DNA of 39,924 nt from an uncultured Treponema sp. (GTDB lineage Bacteria; Spirochaetota; Spirochaetia; Treponematales; Treponemataceae): NCBI GenBank assembly GCA_947170195.1, contig CAMVSS010000005.1, positions 1 through 39,924 on the forward strand. Direction: 5' to 3'. Shown here piece after piece: positions 8,806-17,755 of this stretch. The stretch's first letter is position 1, and every line of letters starts with the position of its first letter. Below the pieces are notes generated by a model that was given only the letters and a program-made list of their open reading frames with translations, did no database searches and had not been told where the DNA came from. The position numbers and the translations under genes are program-made.

Positions 8806-9740
8806 TTGAAATCTCCGATTTCGTAACGCTTCATTTTTTTCTGGACGCTTGAGTTGCATTTCTGAATCTTATTCAGAGGAATGTTGCAGAAAATTTTCAC
8901 AAGCTCGCTGTCCAGCTGGCTTCCGGCAGCCATTTTAAGCTCGACGACAGCCTCCTCGTAAGAAATTGCGGCGCGGTAGGAGCGTTCCATTGTGATTGCG
9001 GAATAAGTGTCTGCGACGGCGAGAAGACGTGATGCGAGCGGAATCTGCTCACCTTTCAGCTTTAAGTATCCGGTTCCGTCCACGCGCTCATGGTGGCAGC
9101 GAATCCATTCTCGGACATGCTCGAAATTTATAAGAGGTTTCAAAAGCTCGACACCTATTTCGGGATGGCGGCGAATGAGCTGATATTCCTCCTCCGTGAG
9201 TTTTCCGGATTTCTGGATGATTGAACGCGGTATGCCGAGCTTGCCGACATCGAGCAGAAGAGCTGCATATTTGAGGGAATTCGGATTGATTTTCAGCTTG
9301 TAGCGCAGAGGAAGATAATCGTACAAAAGCATCGAGAGATTGTGGACGTGCAGAGAATGTCCCTCGAGATTCGGGTCTCCGGCTTCAATTACGCCGACAA
9401 TAGTCTCAAGAATGTCTGTCGAAAAAGACTCTGAATCGTTCAGCTGATTCAAGAACCAGCCGTACAAGATAAAAAACAATACCGAGCTGACAAAATACGG
9501 AATTCCGAGCCATATCGTAGCCATGTCCAGCTCGCACACCATGAAGCCTGTCGTTATCATAAAAATCTGGAACAAAAGCACGCAGACGGTCATGAAAGTG
9601 TTGCGGCGAGAATGTTTAACGAGCAGCCCGGAGCGTATAAAATTCTGATAGACGCACGTGAAAAACACAAAGAAATTTACGACGATTCCGGCCAGAAGAA
9701 TATATTTTGAAAAAATAGGAAATTCCATTTTGAAAACCAT
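8799..9740 (-). CDS. Membrane HD-GYP domain-related protein with altered signature residues
   Basis: N-terminal TM helices; C-terminal ALLLDVGKLGIP (expected HD) and HHERVDGTGYLKLKGEQIP (expected GYP); SD aaggagagg. Confidence 0.8.
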   Translation of the reverse strand: MVFKMEFPIFSKYILLAGIVVNFFVFFTCVYQNFIRSGLLVKHSRRNTFMTVCVLLFQIFMITTGFMVCELDMATIWLGIPYFVSSVLFFILYGWFLNQLNDSESFSTDILETIVGVIEAGDPNLEGHSLHVHNLSMLLYDYLPLRYKLKINPNSLKYAALLLDVGKLGIPRSIIQKSGKLTEEEYQLIRRHPEIGVELLKPLINFEHVREWIRCHHERVDGTGYLKLKGEQIPLASRLLAVADTYSAITMERSYRAAISYEEAVVELKMAAGSQLDSELVKIFCNIPLNKIQKCNSSVQKKMKRYEIGDFKW

Positions 9741-9752
9741 CTTGACCTCTCC

Positions 9753-10901
9753 TTACCCCAAATTGAAATGAATCTGATTTTTTCCAGCCCTTTTTGACTC
9801 GTACAGAGCCTCGTCAGCCCGCTTGTAGGCATCATCGATATCAAGGTCGGTCACTTTTAACTCCGTGACGCCGAATGAAGCCTGAAGTCCGTCCAGCCCG
9901 TCCATGCGGACAAGGTTCAGCCGGCTCAATATGCGGTCGAGGAGAGCCATTATGTCAGAGCGGTCTTTTTTTCCGCGGATAAAGATTATGAATTCATCGC
10001 CGCCGAGCCTGCCGGCAAAACTTGCCTTCTCTTTTGGGATGCGCTCAGCAAACGACCATTTTTCGGAAAGATTTAGATCGAGTATGTCCAGGACTGTTTT
10101 TCCGACAATCTGAATGGCTTTGTCTCCCATCTGGTGGCCGAGGCTGTCGTTTATCTGCTTGAAGCCGTCCAAATCCAAAAGGCATAGGGCCATGTATTCA
10201 TCGTTTTTCTGCTGCAAAATTGTAGTGGCAACGGAAAAAAATCTGGAACGGTTCAGCAGGGACGTAAGAGAGTCGAAGCTTGATTTTACCTCAAGCTCCT
10301 GTTGAATCTGAAGATTTCTGAAATATAAAGTGAACTGTTCCAATCTGGTGTGCTGGAACGTGTAGTGAAGTCCGAGCGAAAGAAGGAGAACGATTATCAG
10401 ATTGTACATATCGTAGTATGCGATTGAAAATGTTTTTTTGGAAAATGAAGAAATCAAGAATATGATGCCGGAAAGGATCAGGATTCCGCTCATTTTTGCC
10501 ATGTCGAAAGTGTAGGAAATCGCAACAAGAACCATAAAAATCAAAAAAATTGTTGCAGGCATGTAAGGCTGGGCAATCGAGTTGAAAATTCCGAACGAAA
10601 GCATAGCAACTATGTTCAGGAATGGCAGCGATATGTTTTTTCGCTTTATAAAATCAAAAAAGAAAACCCTGGAAACAGTAATTATCATGCATATGAGGAG
10701 ATAGGATGCGAAAAAAAACATTCTCTCCCTGGTTACGGCAAAAAGATTGAAGTATGAGAAAACCAGATAGCAGAAATTTATCGCCATGAACCACGAATTC
10801 AATATGAAAAGATGCTTTTTGTTTGTCTGAAGGATCATCTTAAAGCAGTCGTTGTAAGTTTCCTTATCGAATCCGTAATATTTAAAACTTTTTTTAACCA
10901 T
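9753..10901 (-). CDS. Membrane diguanylate cyclase (GGDEF)
   Basis: Multiple TM helices, then DSLTSLLNRSRF, LLDLDGFKQINDSLGHQMGDKAI, GRLGGDEFIIF. Confidence 0.92.
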   Translation of the reverse strand: MVKKSFKYYGFDKETYNDCFKMILQTNKKHLFILNSWFMAINFCYLVFSYFNLFAVTRERMFFFASYLLICMIITVSRVFFFDFIKRKNISLPFLNIVAMLSFGIFNSIAQPYMPATIFLIFMVLVAISYTFDMAKMSGILILSGIIFLISSFSKKTFSIAYYDMYNLIIVLLLSLGLHYTFQHTRLEQFTLYFRNLQIQQELEVKSSFDSLTSLLNRSRFFSVATTILQQKNDEYMALCLLDLDGFKQINDSLGHQMGDKAIQIVGKTVLDILDLNLSEKWSFAERIPKEKASFAGRLGGDEFIIFIRGKKDRSDIMALLDRILSRLNLVRMDGLDGLQASFGVTELKVTDLDIDDAYKRADEALYESKRAGKNQIHFNLG

Positions 10902-10975
10902 AATATTCTCGGGGACTAAGACGATCGGGAAAAAAGCCGGAACAGTTTTTGAAGATTTTTGATTTTCCCTAAAAC

Positions 10976-11099
10976 AAAAAAAGTCCGCCTTGAAAACTTC
11001 TATTTTGCTCCGAACCGATTATTCTTCAAAAAAATACAAGGCTACTTGAAGGACGATAGCTCCGGCAAAATAAAATTTCCAGTGAACGGACCTTTTTAA
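10976..11099 (-). ncRNA. Candidate structured RNA or long terminator-like hairpin downstream of hpf
   Basis: Arms AAAAAGTCCGcc-TTGAAAACTTcTATTTTGctCCG and CGG-CAAAATAaaatttccagtgaaCGGACcTTTTT pair imperfectly around an inner CTTCAA/TTGAAG hairpin; the minus strand ends in T7. Confidence 0.35.
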
Positions 11100-11139
11100 G
11101 AAAAGTATTCTGACAGTCCAAAAATCGGACTGAAGTCAT

Positions 11140-11430
11140 TTATTTCTTTTCCTGAATTTTATCTTTTTCTTTCTTAACTTTTGTGTCAAGAACATCCATC
11201 ATCTTGTTCAGCGCGGCACCGAAGTCGAAATCTTCTCCAGTTACGTGAGCCTGGGCTCCCCACTTAAAATGAACGGTCGTATCAAAGACATAAGCTTTGT
11301 CATGCTTTACACGCACTGTGAGATCCACGATGAGATCATCAGCATACTTAATGCGGTCAAGTTTTTTTTCAACCATTTCTGATTGTTTTTCTTCAAGGAC
11401 AAAGCCGACTGCAGAAACATTCTTAGTCAT
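11140..11430 (-). CDS. hpf: Ribosome hibernation-promoting factor / RaiA family
   Basis: Sequence and size fit the HPF/YfiA family (VEKKLDRIKYADDLIVDLTVRVKHDKAYVFDTTVHFKWG...); SD aaggag. Confidence 0.75.
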   Translation of the reverse strand: MTKNVSAVGFVLEEKQSEMVEKKLDRIKYADDLIVDLTVRVKHDKAYVFDTTVHFKWGAQAHVTGEDFDFGAALNKMMDVLDTKVKKEKDKIQEKK

Positions 11431-11636
11431 TTTAGTACTCCTTAGTAAGATTTAGAAAACAGAAAGATTTTGATTACCTTTCCGCCTTCTTCAAAATTAT
11501 ATAACGGAAATTCTGAAAAAGCGAATTTAAAATTGAAGGAACTTAAAAAACTGATGAAATATTTTTTATTTTTTCCCTCAAAAATTGCCGGAAAGTGATA
11601 AAAAGTGGCTATTAATAAGCAGAGGTTTTTGTTGTT

Positions 11637-13328
11637 ATGAATATTTTCAGTTTTTCTCCGTTTGGTTATGAAGGTGCTCTGGTAGCTGTCGAAGTTGATT
11701 TACGCCGCGGGATTCCTGCGGTTGATATTGTCGGACTCGCTGACGGAGCTGTAAAGGAATCAAGGGAGAGGATGCGTTCTGCGATCCGTAACTCCGGTTT
11801 TGAATTTCCGCTGGAAAGAGTGCTGATTTCTCTTTCGCCAGCTGATTTGAAGAAGGAAGGAGCGGGATTCGATCTTGCGCTTGCTCTGGCTGTGCTCGCG
11901 GAAAGTCAAAAGTCTAAGGCTGGCGGCGCTGTGGATGAAAAAACGGGACGAGCTGCGGGGGAAGCTATTCTTGTTATGGGTGAACTGGAGCTATCCGGAA
12001 CGATTCGCCCTGTTAAAGCCGTCCATGCGGCTGCAAGTACGGCATCACAGGCTGGGATTTTCAAGTGCATAGTCAGCTCGGCGAATGCCGCCGAAGCAAG
12101 GGAGGTTGCAGGGATGAAAGTGTTCGGAGCAACAAACCTCTGTGAAGCTTATGAGGCTCTTTCCAAACCGGAGCTGTTTACAGGACTTTCTGAAGGTGAG
12201 ACCAAAGCCTTTGTTCCTGAAGGAAGCGTTATGATTGAAGGAGTTCCTTTTCCGCCGGAAACACCGGAATTTAATTTTTCGACCATGAGCGGGCAAAAAA
12301 GGCTCCTGCGGGCGATGCAGGTAGCGGCAGCTGGAGGACACAACCTGCTCGCTTTTGGTCCTCCGGGATGTGGAAAAACGCTCGCGCTGACACATTTTAA
12401 CGAGCTGCTCCCTCTTTTGACGGTGGAGGAAGCGCAAAGCTCAACAAGAATTCATTCTATAGCGGGGCTTTTGAGTCCGTCGGAACCGCTGATGAGAATT
12501 CCGCCGTTCAGAATGCCTCATCAGACCGCATCGATGGAAGGAATATGCGGGGGCGGAGCAAATTGCCGCCCAGGAGAGATATCTCTGGCACACAACGGCG
12601 TGCTGTTTTTTGATGAGGCGGCGGAATTCCGTTCGTCAGTGCTTCAAATGCTGAGGGTTCCTGTTGAGAGCGGAAAAATCACATTGAGCCGGGCAGGACG
12701 CGCGACGGTCTATCCGGCAAGTTTTCAGCTGTTGCTGGCAACAAATCCATGTCCATGCGGAAATCACGGTTCGGAAACAAAAATCTGTCTGTGCAGCGGA
12801 AAAGCAATCGCCCAATATTGGAAAAAATTCTCAGCCCCGCTTCTGGACAGAATTGATATAAGGATTCAGGTAGAAAATTCATCGTCTGAGTCCCAAAATA
12901 CAATTCCGAAAGATCATCCGTGCGAATCGTGTACGGAACAGGAAAATTGCAAGGACTGTGAAAAGAAACAAAGCTTCGACGAAAACTTTTTGGAGGAAGA
13001 AAAGGCTGTTTCAACGGGCGAGCTGCGGATTCCTATCGCGACAGCCCTGAAAATTCAACGGGTCAGGCAGGGGAAGAAAAATTCAAATCTCTCCGCACAA
13101 GAGGTCCTGACGTTCTGCAAACTTGGAAAAGCGGAGCAGAATTTTTTTGATGAATGCATCAGAAGAAATGATTTTTCACAGCGGGCAATAAATTCGATTC
13201 TGAAGCTCGGCCGAACAATTTCTGACATGGAAGCATCTCCGAAAATTACGGTCGAAGCCCTGAAAGAAGCTGTGTCCATGAGAAAAAGCCATGGCGTGCT
13301 CGAAATGGTCAACGAAGCAGTTTTTTAA
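11637..13328 (+). CDS. comM: YifB/ComM family Mg chelatase-like AAA ATPase
   Basis: N-terminal DLRRGIPAVDIVGLADGAVKESRERMRSAIRNSG, Walker A GPPGCGKT, GVLFFDEAAEF, ATNPCPCG. Confidence 0.95.
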   Translation: MNIFSFSPFGYEGALVAVEVDLRRGIPAVDIVGLADGAVKESRERMRSAIRNSGFEFPLERVLISLSPADLKKEGAGFDLALALAVLAESQKSKAGGAVDEKTGRAAGEAILVMGELELSGTIRPVKAVHAAASTASQAGIFKCIVSSANAAEAREVAGMKVFGATNLCEAYEALSKPELFTGLSEGETKAFVPEGSVMIEGVPFPPETPEFNFSTMSGQKRLLRAMQVAAAGGHNLLAFGPPGCGKTLALTHFNELLPLLTVEEAQSSTRIHSIAGLLSPSEPLMRIPPFRMPHQTASMEGICGGGANCRPGEISLAHNGVLFFDEAAEFRSSVLQMLRVPVESGKITLSRAGRATVYPASFQLLLATNPCPCGNHGSETKICLCSGKAIAQYWKKFSAPLLDRIDIRIQVENSSSESQNTIPKDHPCESCTEQENCKDCEKKQSFDENFLEEEKAVSTGELRIPIATALKIQRVRQGKKNSNLSAQEVLTFCKLGKAEQNFFDECIRRNDFSQRAINSILKLGRTISDMEASPKITVEALKEAVSMRKSHGVLEMVNEAVF

Positions 13329-13331
13329 AAC

Positions 13332-13366
13332 AAAAAAGCCTGCCAAAAAATATCAGCAGGCTTTTT
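13332..13366. terminator. Bidirectional terminator shared by comM and tRNA-Leu
   Basis: AAAAAAGCCTGC-caaaaaatatca-GCAGGCTTTTT. Confidence 0.85.
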
Positions 13367-13448
13367 ACCGGGTCTGAGACTTGAACTCAGACGCCCGTGA
13401 AGGCAACAGATTTTGAGTCTGTCGTGTCTACCATTTCACCAACCCGGC
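13366..13448 (-). tRNA. tRNA-Leu (anticodon CAA)
   Basis: GCCGGGTTGGTGAAATGGTAGACACGACAGACTCAAAATCTGTTGCCTTCACGGGCGTCTGAGTTCAAGTCTCAGACCCGGTA folds as a class II tRNA; anticodon loop CTCAAAA; CCA not encoded. Confidence 0.93.
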
Positions 13449-13458
13449 AAGTGTTGGA

Positions 13459-13488
13459 ATTATAGCAAAAAAACTGTTTAGGATTCAA
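13459..13488 (-). promoter_or_regulatory. tRNA-Leu promoter
   Basis: Minus strand TTGAAT, 18 nt, extended -10 TGC-TATAAT, 10 nt before the mature 5' end. Confidence 0.7.
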
Positions 13489-13531
13489 GTAGATGACGCC
13501 AAAAAAACAAAAATTATGTTAAAGTGTTCCT

Positions 13532-15460
13532 ATGAATTTTACGGATAAAACACCCGAAGAAGTCTTGAAATCCGTATTCGGATACAATTCCTTCAGGCTG
13601 CTTCAGAAAGACATAATCACGAATGTTCTGAACAAAAAAGATACTCTCGCAATAATGCCGACCGGGGGAGGAAAATCGCTTTGCTATCAGATTCCAGCCC
13701 TGATTTTTGACGGCCTTACTGTAGTGGTTTCCCCTCTGATTTCTTTAATGCAGGATCAGGTCGCTTCTCTTAATGCGATGGGAGTAAATGCCGTTTTTCT
13801 TAATTCGACGGTTGAGTGGAGCGATTATCTCGAATCAATGAATTCAATCCGCAGGGGAGAAACTAAAATCGTCTATGTCTCTCCGGAAGGACTGATGACA
13901 CCAAAAATCAACGACTTGCTTCATGACACAAGGGTGAGCGTTCGGTGCATAACGATTGATGAAGCTCACTGCGTCTCTGAATGGGGGCACGATTTTCGCC
14001 CCGACTACCTCGAAATTTCAGCTCTCAGAAGTCAGTTCAAGGACGCGGTTTTTCTTGCGCTGACGGCAACAGCTACCCCGGAAGTTCGAAAAGACATAAT
14101 CACCAACCTGAAACTCAAAAATCCTGAGGTGATGGTCTCCAGTTTTGACCGTCCGAACATCTACCTCGACGTAAGGCAAAAAAGCCGCGACGCTTTGTCT
14201 CAGGTGACGGCATGTATAAAACGGCATCCGGATGAAAGCGGAATCATATATTGTTTCTCGAAAAAACAGGTTGATTCCCTGACGGAACAGCTCGACAAGC
14301 TCGGCTATTCAGTTTTGAACTATCATGCGGGACTTACGGATCAGGTCAGGGCGGACCATCAGACAAAATTCATACGAGATCAGGTGCAGATAATGGTCGC
14401 CACGCTGGCTTTCGGAATGGGAATAGACAAGCCGAACGTGCGCTTTGTAATCCATTACGACATGCCGAAGTCGCTGGAGCAATACTATCAGGAAATCGGG
14501 CGTGCCGGGCGCGACGGGCTTGCAAGCGAGGCTCTTCTGCTCTACTCTGCCGGCGATATTCATAAAATCAGGTATTTTTTCGATGAGGCATCTGACAGAA
14601 ACCGCTCGGAAAAGCTTCTTCAGGGAATGATTGCGTATGCGACAGGACGAAAATGCAGAAGAAAACTTCTCCTGTCGTATTTCGGGCAGAATTATTCAGC
14701 TGAAAATCCGTGTTGCTGTGACATCTGCACGCTAGGCCCTGTAGCAGACATGGACATGACGCTTCAAGCTCAAAAACTGATGAGCTGCATTATCCGAACG
14801 AATTCGCGGTTCGGAGCGGCCTATGTAATCGATGTGCTCCTTGGCTCGCGCGCAAAACGAATCCTCGAGAACGGTCACAACATGATCTCAACATGGGGAA
14901 TTGGCAGGGAACTGGACAAGGATCAGTGGCACGAGCTTGTAAATCTGCTGATTGAAAAGAATTTTATCCTCAAATATGGCGAATACAATGTACTGATGCT
15001 GACAAACGACGGACTTGCCGCGCTTAAAAACCGCGACAAAATCATGCTGCCGTTCAATATGCCAAAAAGCTCAAAATCTTACAGGGATTCTGATTTGACT
15101 TCGGACGGAGTTTTTATCCCGAAGAACAGGGCGAGCGCAGGAGCAAACGGCGGATTTATGTTTCCGAAGCCGGAAAAATCTTCAAAGAACGGGGCGAAAA
15201 CTTTTGTTCTGCACAAAAAAGATGTCAGTTTCGGTAGCGATGCCGAGGGAGAAAGAATCCAGTCAGAACTGAAAAAATGGCGGAAAAGACGCGCGCAGGA
15301 AATGGACGTTCCACCGTACATAATTTTCGGAGACCGCACGCTGAACGACATCGCACAGAAAAAGCCGGGCTCTCAGGACGAGCTGTTCAATGTGAGCGGG
15401 ATGGGAGAAAAGAAAATCGAAAAATTCGGGTCGGATATCTTAAAAATCGTGCGCGGATAA
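13532..15460 (+). CDS. recQ: ATP-dependent DNA helicase RecQ
   Basis: MPTGGGKSLCYQIPA, ITIDEAHCVSEWGHDFRPDY, QEIGRAGRDGL, zinc-binding CRR...CCCDIC, C-terminal HRDC-like region. Confidence 0.95.
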   Translation: MNFTDKTPEEVLKSVFGYNSFRLLQKDIITNVLNKKDTLAIMPTGGGKSLCYQIPALIFDGLTVVVSPLISLMQDQVASLNAMGVNAVFLNSTVEWSDYLESMNSIRRGETKIVYVSPEGLMTPKINDLLHDTRVSVRCITIDEAHCVSEWGHDFRPDYLEISALRSQFKDAVFLALTATATPEVRKDIITNLKLKNPEVMVSSFDRPNIYLDVRQKSRDALSQVTACIKRHPDESGIIYCFSKKQVDSLTEQLDKLGYSVLNYHAGLTDQVRADHQTKFIRDQVQIMVATLAFGMGIDKPNVRFVIHYDMPKSLEQYYQEIGRAGRDGLASEALLLYSAGDIHKIRYFFDEASDRNRSEKLLQGMIAYATGRKCRRKLLLSYFGQNYSAENPCCCDICTLGPVADMDMTLQAQKLMSCIIRTNSRFGAAYVIDVLLGSRAKRILENGHNMISTWGIGRELDKDQWHELVNLLIEKNFILKYGEYNVLMLTNDGLAALKNRDKIMLPFNMPKSSKSYRDSDLTSDGVFIPKNRASAGANGGFMFPKPEKSSKNGAKTFVLHKKDVSFGSDAEGERIQSELKKWRKRRAQEMDVPPYIIFGDRTLNDIAQKKPGSQDELFNVSGMGEKKIEKFGSDILKIVRG

Positions 15461-15467
15461 AAAATTA

Positions 15468-15506
15468 AGGCAGTTTCAAAAGTCCTAACGGAGTTTTGAA
15501 ACTGCC
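15468..15506. terminator. Hairpin/terminator between convergent recQ and helicase-partner genes
   Basis: AGGCAGTTTCAAAA-gtcctaacgga-GTTTTGAAACTGCCT. Confidence 0.7.
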
Positions 15507-15514
15507 TCGATCAG

Positions 15515-17695
15515 CTAACGCAGAACGCTTCCACGAATCCGCTTGACGAATTTTGCCTGGCCGATGGACAGCAATTTCTCGCTGTGGTCGGGAAGGACTT
15601 CTATCAGAACGTTCGCGTCGGCACCAGTCTTTGTGACAGAGATCGGTATTCCGATAATGATTTTATCTTTGATATTCTTGCCGGAATCCGTGACCGGGCT
15701 TTCAAAATGAAGTTCGACCATGCTGTTGTTGGAGATAGAGCCTTCGATGATGTGCAATTTTCCAGAAAAATCCATTCCGCCGGCTTCGATTCTCTCAAAG
15801 TGAACGCTTTCGGGGCGCAGCTGGCTGACAGAAAGTACGATTTTGTGGTCGATGCGCTGCAACAGCCCCTCGCGGTTTTCTTGCGGCATCTCCATTTTTT
15901 CAAGTTCCTCGCGCATCTTGTCAAAATGAGCTTTTCGTTCACACTCTTTGCCCGGTTTTAAGATTTCATTTCCATTGGCGTCAGTGTATTCGTCATAATT
16001 GTACTCGGATACATTTTTGTTTTTGGTGAAGGTAAATTCCGGGAAAGCCAAACTTTCGTACGATTTTTCCGCGGTTTTGATTTTTCCGATAAAATCCAAG
16101 CCACTTTTTGAAATGACCTCGGATGCCTCGGCATCGTTTTCGACGGAAAGAAGATAAATTCCTGGAGCCAGCGTCGCTGAAATAAAAGGCGCGATCGCAG
16201 GATTGTTCTCCGTTATTGCGGCATTCTCACCGCTGACTTGCAGGATATAGCCTTTAAAAATCGTTGCGGAAGAATATGATTTTCCCCAGTCCTCCACGCT
16301 GACCTCAAGGTTCTGCGGAAGCTCATACGGACAGTACTTTTTTAGCAGTGAAAAGATTTTTTCTTCGCTTAATCCGGCGTCAAAGCCTCGCATGACTGAT
16401 TTTCGATTTATCTCAAAAAGTGCGGCGGTATCAAACTGCTTTAATTCAAGGAAGTTCATAAGCGGAAGCAGGCTTCCAAGGCTCAGCCCCGGAAGGACGG
16501 TGACGTTGAATGCGGCATCGATGCTCAGAACTTTAGGTTCATTCTCCCTGTCTATTTCAACGCTGTCAAAAATCGAACCGGACACATAAACAGTCTCGCC
16601 GTTTTCGTCCGTGCCCTTCTTTGAAAGAATTCCCATAAGTTCCGCGGAATCGATGAGGCGGTCAAGAATAGAAGAAAGATTCTCGCTCATGCCGATTGCA
16701 GAAAGATCTTCCACGCCGTCACTTTCTTGAGTTTGTCTTGCCCTGTTAAGCATTGCAGAAAACCTGGATGCCGATCCAAAAGAAGAAATTCCAGGGACAT
16801 CCCCCTGATCCTCAGAGATAAGATAGGCAAGCCTCAGTAAAATCGTTCTTGCATAGCCGGCCTCAGGAATTGCGGAAGCGACATCGAGCAGAAGTTTTGC
16901 CTGACGAACCAGCATTCCACGGCTGAAACGCCCCTGGGAGGCGACGCAAAAATAAGCGTACTGAATTATTTCGGGAAGCTTAGTAAATGAAGAGAATTTG
17001 TTTCTGTCGATTTCAAATCCCTGAGGTGACTCCCGGATCAAAGAAAGATTTATGAATGCAACGGTCAGGCAGTGCAAAAGCGGAGTCCGTCCCGGAAAAA
17101 GTTTTTCGATTTCGGATTCAATGCGCTTTTTAAAAGTTCCGTCAGCCTTGCAGATATCAGGGTTTTTATAGATGAACGATATGAACGAAGCTATCAGCTC
17201 CGGGGAAAGAGCATTTTGCAATTCGTCTGATAATTCCGACATCGAAGGATTTTCCAGAAGAACTTTTCGGTCGGCAAGATTTTTAAAATCTTCCTCGAGA
17301 TGCGGGTTCAGGCTGACGATCATCTTTCCGCTTGCTTTGTCGACGTGGCGGTAGATGATAAGTCGTTCCTCAAGGTTCAGAAGCCTTGCGTAAAGCTCGG
17401 CAAAAGAAAAAGTGTTCTCGAAAAAAAGCGCGAGTTTTTCTTCCGTTGCGTTGGAGATGAATTTTACCGCGCAGATAAGCTGAAGGTCGCTTTCGCTCAG
17501 CAAAGAAATCAATATCTTCCTGGTTTCTTCTTTTCTGATAAAAGCACCGAGCTCTTCGATAAGTTTCTGTTTGTTGAAAGGAGTTTTTATTTCGCCCAGA
17601 TACATTCTGATGATTTCAAAAAAATGATTGTCCGGTAGCAGGGCAAAACTTTCACGCCAATTTATTATTCGTTGCGTCCTTGAATCTACAGGCAT
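15515..17695 (-). CDS. Large helicase-associated protein (putative XPB partner)
   Basis: About 727 aa encoded immediately downstream of an XPB-type helicase; SD AGAGGAG before the ATG at 17695. Family assignment is from context. Confidence 0.55.
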   Translation of the reverse strand: MPVDSRTQRIINWRESFALLPDNHFFEIIRMYLGEIKTPFNKQKLIEELGAFIRKEETRKILISLLSESDLQLICAVKFISNATEEKLALFFENTFSFAELYARLLNLEERLIIYRHVDKASGKMIVSLNPHLEEDFKNLADRKVLLENPSMSELSDELQNALSPELIASFISFIYKNPDICKADGTFKKRIESEIEKLFPGRTPLLHCLTVAFINLSLIRESPQGFEIDRNKFSSFTKLPEIIQYAYFCVASQGRFSRGMLVRQAKLLLDVASAIPEAGYARTILLRLAYLISEDQGDVPGISSFGSASRFSAMLNRARQTQESDGVEDLSAIGMSENLSSILDRLIDSAELMGILSKKGTDENGETVYVSGSIFDSVEIDRENEPKVLSIDAAFNVTVLPGLSLGSLLPLMNFLELKQFDTAALFEINRKSVMRGFDAGLSEEKIFSLLKKYCPYELPQNLEVSVEDWGKSYSSATIFKGYILQVSGENAAITENNPAIAPFISATLAPGIYLLSVENDAEASEVISKSGLDFIGKIKTAEKSYESLAFPEFTFTKNKNVSEYNYDEYTDANGNEILKPGKECERKAHFDKMREELEKMEMPQENREGLLQRIDHKIVLSVSQLRPESVHFERIEAGGMDFSGKLHIIEGSISNNSMVELHFESPVTDSGKNIKDKIIIGIPISVTKTGADANVLIEVLPDHSEKLLSIGQAKFVKRIRGSVLR

Positions 17696-17712
17696 AAAAA
17701 CTCCTCTCTTTA

Positions 17713-17755
17713 TTAAGGGAACTTCGAAAAACCGAAATCTTTCGAGGCTCCTTAA
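17713..17755. repeat. Intergenic imperfect hairpin overlapping the XPB stop codon
   Basis: TTAAGGGAACTTCGAAA-aaccgaaatc-TTTCGAGGCTCCTTAA. Confidence 0.65.
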
